A stretch of DNA of 33,337 bases. Origin: a virus. The stretch covers positions 1-33,337 of IMG/VR virus record IMGVR_UViG_3300021185_004134, one strand, 5' to 3'. The translations under genes were made by a program, and so were the position numbers. Positions 28,552 through 33,337 of the stretch are shown piece after piece; position 1 is the first letter of the stretch, and every line of letters starts with the position of its first letter. The notes beneath the pieces were generated by a model, which saw only the letters and a program-made list of their open reading frames with translations, ran no database searches and was not told the DNA's origin.

Positions 28552-30033
28552 ATGGGAATTTTTATGCAACAAGATGTCGATGCCGAACGATTAAAGTTAG
28601 AGCTACGCTTAGCCTTGCTAGAGGGCCAAGAACGGGCACAGGACACCTTTATCGGTTTCTCTCAGTACGTCTGGCCTGAAGCGATACTCAGCAGCCACCA
28701 TAAGATTATGGCTGACGCTTTTGACCGAATAGCCAAGGGAACCCTAAAGCGCTTAATCGTGAACATGCCTCCTCGACACACCAAATCAGAATTTGCGTCG
28801 TATCTGCTGCCTGCTTACATCATGGGCCGTCGTCCAAGCACCAAGATCATTCAGGCGACACACACCGGCGAGCTTGCTGTCAGATTCGGCCGTAAGGTGC
28901 GTAACCTCATGGACCTTGATAAATACAAGGAAGTATTCCCTGACGTAGCCTTGAAGGCTGATAGTAAAGCCGCCGGAAGGTGGGACACGGACAAAGGAGG
29001 GGAGTACTTTGCTGTAGGTGTAGGCGGCGCGATGACGGGCCGTGGTGCGGATATGCTGATTATCGATGACCCGCACTCGGAGCAGGACGCGGCGTCGGTG
29101 TTAGCTCTGGACAACGCTTGGGACTGGTACACGTCTGGGCCTAGAACTAGATTGCAGCCGGGTGGGGCAATTGTTATCGTCATGACTCGGTGGGGAACCA
29201 AGGACCTAACGGCCCGATTACTCAAATCTCAGTCCAACATGAATGCGGACCAATGGGAGGTTATTGAGTTCCCTGCCGTTTTTGATGAAGGCGAAGAGAA
29301 CGAGCGCGCCCTTTGGCCTAGCTTCTGGGAGCTTGACGAACTCAGGGCTGTGCGTGCTTCTATGTCCATTCAGAAATGGAACGCGATGTACCAACAACGG
29401 CCCACGGCTGATGAGGGTGCAATCTTAAAGCGTGAGTGGTGGCGCGTGTGGGATAAGGACTACATGCCGCACATGGAATATCTTATTCAGTCGTATGATA
29501 CCGCGTACTCGAAGAAGGAGACGGCGGATTTCTCTGTCATTACGACGTGGGCGGTGTTCTTCCCCACGGAGGACTCGGGGCCTAATCTGTTGCTTGTTGA
29601 CATGCGTAAAGGCCGGTGGGACTTTCCTGACCTTAAGCGTAAGGCGAAGGAGCAGTATGACTACTGGCAGCCGGATAATGTCTTAATCGAGGCCAAGGCG
29701 ACGGGAATCACGCTTCAGCAGGAACTGCGTAGGATGGGCATTCCGGTTACTATGTATAGCCCCGGCGGGCGACGCGCAGGCCAAGACAAGGTGTCACGAG
29801 CAAACTCTGTCGCACCGATTTTTGAGTCCGGCATGGTCTGGGCACCTGAGACGGATTGGGCAGACGAAGTGATCGAGCAGTGTGCGGCGTTCCCTAACGG
29901 TGACAACGACGACATGGTGGATAGTACGACTCAGGCTTTGATGCGTTTTCGTGCCGGTAATTTCATCTCTCTGCACAGTGATGAGGACGACGATCCCTCG
30001 GAAAATGAAGGGCTTGTCCCTGAGTATTATTAG
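28552..30033 (+). CDS. terL: terminase large subunit, 493 aa
   Basis: Packaging motor with N-terminal ATPase and C-terminal nuclease. Walker A-like PPRHTKS (73-79), Walker B LIIDDP (about 169-174), and a coupling segment with TRWGTKD follow. The nuclease acidic residues are Asp316 in SYDTAYS, Glu380 in LIEAKATG and Asp454/Asp457 in DDMVDS. Length is usual for the family. Start is uncertain: ATG 28552 has no clear ribosome binding site, and ATG 28564 has GGGA upstream. It lies after TerS and the nuclease, separated by a structured gap, and drives DNA into proheads. Confidence 0.95.
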   Translation: MGIFMQQDVDAERLKLELRLALLEGQERAQDTFIGFSQYVWPEAILSSHHKIMADAFDRIAKGTLKRLIVNMPPRHTKSEFASYLLPAYIMGRRPSTKIIQATHTGELAVRFGRKVRNLMDLDKYKEVFPDVALKADSKAAGRWDTDKGGEYFAVGVGGAMTGRGADMLIIDDPHSEQDAASVLALDNAWDWYTSGPRTRLQPGGAIVIVMTRWGTKDLTARLLKSQSNMNADQWEVIEFPAVFDEGEENERALWPSFWELDELRAVRASMSIQKWNAMYQQRPTADEGAILKREWWRVWDKDYMPHMEYLIQSYDTAYSKKETADFSVITTWAVFFPTEDSGPNLLLVDMRKGRWDFPDLKRKAKEQYDYWQPDNVLIEAKATGITLQQELRRMGIPVTMYSPGGRRAGQDKVSRANSVAPIFESGMVWAPETDWADEVIEQCAAFPNGDNDDMVDSTTQALMRFRAGNFISLHSDEDDDPSENEGLVPEYY

Positions 30034-30077
30034 GCCTAGAATGCGAAATAACTAACCTTATCTGTAGGGCTTTACCC

Positions 30078-33000
30078 ATGCCTAATTATACCGCTCGACA
30101 AATGCTGTCTCAACTTCCTCTTCGTCGTGCTGAGGGCGGCCCTGTTTACAGAGCATACGGGGGCCCAATGGGTGAGGATACTGAAGGGCGTTATATTGAC
30201 GAAGCGGCTCTTGAAAGGCAGATTCAAGAAGCGGTAGCTGCTCGGGCCGCTCAACAAGAAGCAGCCAGAGTAGCTCAACAAGAAGCGGCTAGAGTAGCGG
30301 CAGCCCAACAAGAAGCGGCCAGAATAGCAGCCGAGCAACAAGCAGCAGCGGAAGCAATGGCCGCACAACAGGCAGCGGAAAAAGCCGCAGCGGATAAGGC
30401 CGCAGCGGATAAGGCCGCAGCGGATAAGGCGGCAGCGGATAAGGCCGCAGCGGAACAAGCGGCGGCGCAAAAATCCGCAGCAGATAAGGCGGCAGCGGAT
30501 AAATCCGCAGCAGATAGGGCGGCCAGTCTTTTAGCAGCAGAAAAACGCGTCATGGGTGAGATGGACGCTGCGGGTTCTAATTGGAACGCGGCCCAAGCCT
30601 ATAACGAGATTTTAAAATCAGGCGTTACAACCGACGAAGCGTTGGCTGCCGGTGTAAAGCAGGAAAGTATTGATAGGATTTTTTCCACTGACCAACCGAT
30701 CACAACGGCGGACATTGCGACTACAAGTGGTCGCGCTTCGGCCTTTGACACCAGTGCGGCGTTTGCCGGACAGGACCTTGCTACCATTTCCCAGAACGCG
30801 CAGAACTACCTCGCAACGATGATGGAGGACGGGGTAATCTCCCCTGAAGAGCGACGTGAAACCCAAGCCTTTGCAATAGAGCAGGGCGTTACTTTTCAGG
30901 ACATGGAGGCAGCGGGCGTAGACCCCAATATCCTGTTTGACACTAGCGCAGCGGATGCACGCAGGGCGGCAGCGGAAAAGGCGGCAGCGGAAAAGGCGGC
31001 AGCGGATAAAGCGGCAGCGGATAAAGCGGCAGCGGATAAAGCAGCGGCGGATAAAGCAGCAGCGGATAAGGCGGCAGCGGAATCGGCAGCAGCAGCTAAA
31101 GCGGCGGCGGAAAAGGCAGCAGCGGATAAAGCAAATGCGGATGCGGCAGCAGCAGCTAAAGCGGCAGCGGAAAAAGCAGCGGCGGATAAAGCCGCAGCGG
31201 ATAAGGCGGCAGCGGATAAGGCGGCAGCGGATAAGGCAATAGCGGATAAAGCAGCAGCGGATAAAGCAGCAGCGGATAAGGCGGCAGCGGATAAAGCGGC
31301 AGCGGATAAAGCGGCGGCGGATAAGGCAGCGGCGGATAAAGCACTATCAGACGAAGAAAGGGCGGCAGCGGCAGCGGCAGCAGCGGATGCAGCAACCAAA
31401 GCGGCAGCGGACAAGGCGGCAGCGGAATCTAAAGCTTTTGACGATAGGGTAGCCGCAGAAGTAGCTAGGTTATTAGGAGAGGCAGAAGCCGCTAGGCTCA
31501 AGGCTTTAGCAGAGAAGATGGGGGCCGCAGCCACAGGCGTGGACGTCAACAATGTTGCAGAAACTGTAGACGAAGTAACAACAGAGGACATTGTCAGCGT
31601 GGTTTCTGACAACGACTTAACTGACCTTGTGTTAGATAACACACCATCTACTACAGTTATTGAGGGCACCACAACAACCCCTGTCGACACCACTGCCGCT
31701 ACAGCGGTAGATACTGGAATAAATGATTTCCTAGAAACGTATGTCGCCCCTACGGCAACCGTATTCCCAACCTACACGGCAGACACGGTGTACCAACCCC
31801 TGCCTGACCCAACCCCTATTTACGCTGAGGGCGAAACGGCGCTAGACACGGAGTTCAGGGAAAGCGCTCCGAGAACCGCTACTTACAACCCTCAAGGCGC
31901 TTTTACAGGATATGATTACACTACAGCGGCCAAGCTCATGCCTGCCACTGGATCGGGAATGAGTTGGACTCCTCCGTCGGTCACTAGCCGCCCGCGTCAA
32001 CTCTTAAGCTCTGCAGCTAGTATGCCCGGCCTATCTGCTTCACAGCGATTTGCCCGCGCCAGACAAGGCCAACAAGCTACGCTAATGGGTGCCTTCAACG
32101 ACACCGGCGCAAAAAGGAACTCGGCCAACTACTACGACTGGATGAATCAAATCCGTTCAGGCATGTTTAACAACTCAGCAGGACAGTTTGACAATCAGCT
32201 ATTCCTAAATGCCTTCAACCCGTGGGCCGCGAGCCAAACTTCAGGCGCGGGCACTACCACAACCGGACAAGCTCTAGCAGCGGCGGACCCTTACACGGTT
32301 AAAGCGGTAGATTTAGAAAACTTCACGGGTTTTGATAACTTTAATGCTTACGGCGGCACGGAGGTAGACGGTGAAGGAAGGCCATTTGCGGGAGGAGGCT
32401 ACGTAAAAAAGCCTAGGGGGTTCGCGGACGGTGGTCCTGCGAACTCGATGACGGCTGAAGAGCTTACTGCACAGTTAATGGCGATGGATTCAGCAGCCGC
32501 TGCCCAAGCACCACGGCCCACGGATCAAGTACAGACCGAAAGCCGCAGCATGCTTGATAACATACTCAGTGGAGCAAAACAAATGCCTTCCACTGTTTAC
32601 GAATACGGAAAGGACGTAGTGCAAAGCCAGAGCCCTTCTGCAAAATTGCTTACGGATATTTATAAAGTAGGCAAGACAATGCAGACCGGAGCAGCGGATG
32701 ATCCTGTGGGTTATGCGTTGGACATGGCACCTGTGACTGGCGAAATACGTTCAGGCATGGACGTAGAGAAGTTCTCTGATCTTGCCAACGAGGCCCGCGC
32801 TGCGGGGGACACGGAAGCTGCTAAGATGTACGAGCAGCTAGTCACGATGTCCATGGCGGGTGCAGCACCGGGACTTGGAATATTAGCAAGAGGCGCTAAG
32901 CGCACTGCAAAAGCGGGCGCGGAAGCAGCAACACAATCAGCTAAGATGTTGGATGAGATAGCTCCGGTCGCAACCAAAGCGCCAGAAGCCCCTACAGTCT

Positions 33001-33337
33001 ACCCTGCTGAAAAATTAAGAGCGAACCCTGTTGTAGCAAACGATCCGGTTGCTGTTCGTTTTAACGAGCAGATAGCCGCTGACCCTCAGGCTGCGATTGA
33101 GCAATATAAGCTTATCCCTAAGACTAAAGGCGGTAAGATTTTAAATTCCGACCTTTGGCGCGAGTTGAGCCCTGACTATCTTGCGGACCGTTCCCTTGCC
33201 CAGAGCGTGCATCAACCTGCAAGCGAGATGAATAAACTGCTGTATCAGCAGCGTCTTGCTGAAGACATGGGTAAAGAAGGCGTTTGGGTATTCACTGGCG
33301 GAGGCGCGGCCTCAGGTAAATCTGCCGGTCTATCGGA
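30078..33337 (+). CDS. giant polyvalent-type protein with (K/D)AAA repeats and a zeta-toxin-like P-loop (3' partial)
   Basis: ATG 30078 opens a frame with no stop to the window end (at least 1086 codons). After a short N-terminus with the GGPVYRAYGG motif there are two Ala-rich helical repeat blocks (DKAAADKAAA), a Thr/Pro-rich middle, and a second glycine motif GGGYVKKPRGFADGG near residue 775. From about residue 1015 the text resembles zeta-toxin/kinase-type proteins: LWRELSPDYLADRSLAQSVH, PASEMNKLLY, then FTGGGAASGKSAG with Lys1081 in the Walker A. Large multidomain phage proteins carrying such domains are called polyvalent proteins and are thought to be virion-delivered. The C-terminal part lies outside the window. 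Confidence 0.8.
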   Translation, partial: MPNYTARQMLSQLPLRRAEGGPVYRAYGGPMGEDTEGRYIDEAALERQIQEAVAARAAQQEAARVAQQEAARVAAAQQEAARIAAEQQAAAEAMAAQQAAEKAAADKAAADKAAADKAAADKAAAEQAAAQKSAADKAAADKSAADRAASLLAAEKRVMGEMDAAGSNWNAAQAYNEILKSGVTTDEALAAGVKQESIDRIFSTDQPITTADIATTSGRASAFDTSAAFAGQDLATISQNAQNYLATMMEDGVISPEERRETQAFAIEQGVTFQDMEAAGVDPNILFDTSAADARRAAAEKAAAEKAAADKAAADKAAADKAAADKAAADKAAAESAAAAKAAAEKAAADKANADAAAAAKAAAEKAAADKAAADKAAADKAAADKAIADKAAADKAAADKAAADKAAADKAAADKAAADKALSDEERAAAAAAAADAATKAAADKAAAESKAFDDRVAAEVARLLGEAEAARLKALAEKMGAAATGVDVNNVAETVDEVTTEDIVSVVSDNDLTDLVLDNTPSTTVIEGTTTTPVDTTAATAVDTGINDFLETYVAPTATVFPTYTADTVYQPLPDPTPIYAEGETALDTEFRESAPRTATYNPQGAFTGYDYTTAAKLMPATGSGMSWTPPSVTSRPRQLLSSAASMPGLSASQRFARARQGQQATLMGAFNDTGAKRNSANYYDWMNQIRSGMFNNSAGQFDNQLFLNAFNPWAASQTSGAGTTTTGQALAAADPYTVKAVDLENFTGFDNFNAYGGTEVDGEGRPFAGGGYVKKPRGFADGGPANSMTAEELTAQLMAMDSAAAAQAPRPTDQVQTESRSMLDNILSGAKQMPSTVYEYGKDVVQSQSPSAKLLTDIYKVGKTMQTGAADDPVGYALDMAPVTGEIRSGMDVEKFSDLANEARAAGDTEAAKMYEQLVTMSMAGAAPGLGILARGAKRTAKAGAEAATQSAKMLDEIAPVATKAPEAPTVYPAEKLRANPVVANDPVAVRFNEQIAADPQAAIEQYKLIPKTKGGKILNSDLWRELSPDYLADRSLAQSVHQPASEMNKLLYQQRLAEDMGKEGVWVFTGGGAASGKSAGLS
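30240..30535 (+). repeat. Ala-rich repeat block 1 in the giant protein
   Basis: In-frame repeats first of QQEAARVA type and then of DKAAA type (15-bp unit GATAAGGCNGCAGCG). The segment encodes a long uninterrupted helix. The opposite strand is also open because of the repeat codons; those antisense frames are artefacts. Confidence 0.9.
30946..31440 (+). repeat. Ala-rich repeat block 2 in the giant protein
   Basis: More than 20 units of (D/E)KAAA, each 15 bp, with local variants (AAAAK, DKANA, DKAIA, DKALS). Codon choice within Ala varies (GCA, GCG, GCC), which shows the repeats are older than the 24-bp repeats at 2823. A single-helix rod or coiled coil of roughly 160 residues is expected. 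Confidence 0.92.

Noticed and set aside
30896-31693. Long minus-strand open frame of Leu-Ser-Ala repeats
   Set aside because: It is the antisense of the (K/D)AAA codon repeats; repetitive codons keep the opposite strand open. No ribosome binding site and no protein-like sequence outside the repeat.
1-33337. tRNA genes, phage RNA polymerase, integrase
   Set aside because: No cloverleaf-like sequence, single-subunit RNA polymerase motif or tyrosine/serine recombinase motif was recognised by eye; a tRNAscan and profile search would settle it.

Overview
This window is part of a tailed double-stranded DNA bacteriophage genome (Caudoviricetes type). It carries small and large terminase subunits, large Gly/Gln/Ala-rich virion-type proteins, a family A DNA polymerase with phage-style helicases and primase, and a SleB-like lysis hydrolase. 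No rRNA, tRNA, integrase or host metabolic genes were seen. The host is not identifiable from genes alone. A perfect palindrome matching bacterial chromosomal parS, ordinary sigma70-like promoters and strong AGGAG ribosome binding sites fit a proteobacterial host. Several proteins resemble those of uncultured aquatic phages (inference).

Layout: (1) 1-6880, plus strand: the tail end of one structural protein, then three large virion-type proteins of 520, 866 and 811 aa, ending at a bidirectional terminator near 6.9 kb. (2) 6921-9350, minus strand: a small unknown gene with its own promoter, a PD-(D/E)XK exonuclease and an SNF2-type helicase. (3) 9455-17605, plus strand, reading away from the SNF2 gene across a divergent promoter region: two small unknown genes, a conserved replication-module protein, an AEP-type primase, a UvrD-like helicase, a DNA polymerase with Leu at the 762-equivalent position, and a run of tiny overlapping genes. 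(4) 17631-26059: an accessory/early region of small genes. It includes two exported small proteins, an SNase-type nuclease, a SleB-like hydrolase and a TAGT-like glycosyltransferase. (5) 26060-26727: noncoding DNA with two terminators, tandem TGACGTAA iterons, a 17-bp inverted repeat and AT-rich tracts, a candidate origin or control region. (6) 26728-30033: packaging genes, with a highly foldable ~290-nt element and a parS-like site between the small-terminase/nuclease block and terL. (7) 30078 to the window end: a giant open frame (at least 1086 codons) with (K/D)AAA repeats that ends in a zeta-toxin-like P-loop.

The most unusual feature is a repeated expression cassette. Six copies (five plus strand, one minus strand) share a promoter, a stem-loop that begins 6 or 9 nt after the -10 box, and an ATACAGGAG(A) ribosome binding site. 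The stems covary while a five-base loop ending in TGG stays conserved in the five plus-strand copies. Four more genes carry the same ribosome binding site without the promoter, two of them after UUCG-capped hairpins. The ten genes controlled this way are mostly small and unrelated, which suggests a coordinated early regulon whose mRNAs start with a 5'-terminal hairpin.

Working model (inference): the small cassette genes act early on the host. The polymerase, primase, two helicases and exonuclease replicate the genome, perhaps starting in the 26.2-26.7 kb region. Terminase and virion genes act late, and the giant polyvalent-looking protein may be carried in the particle.
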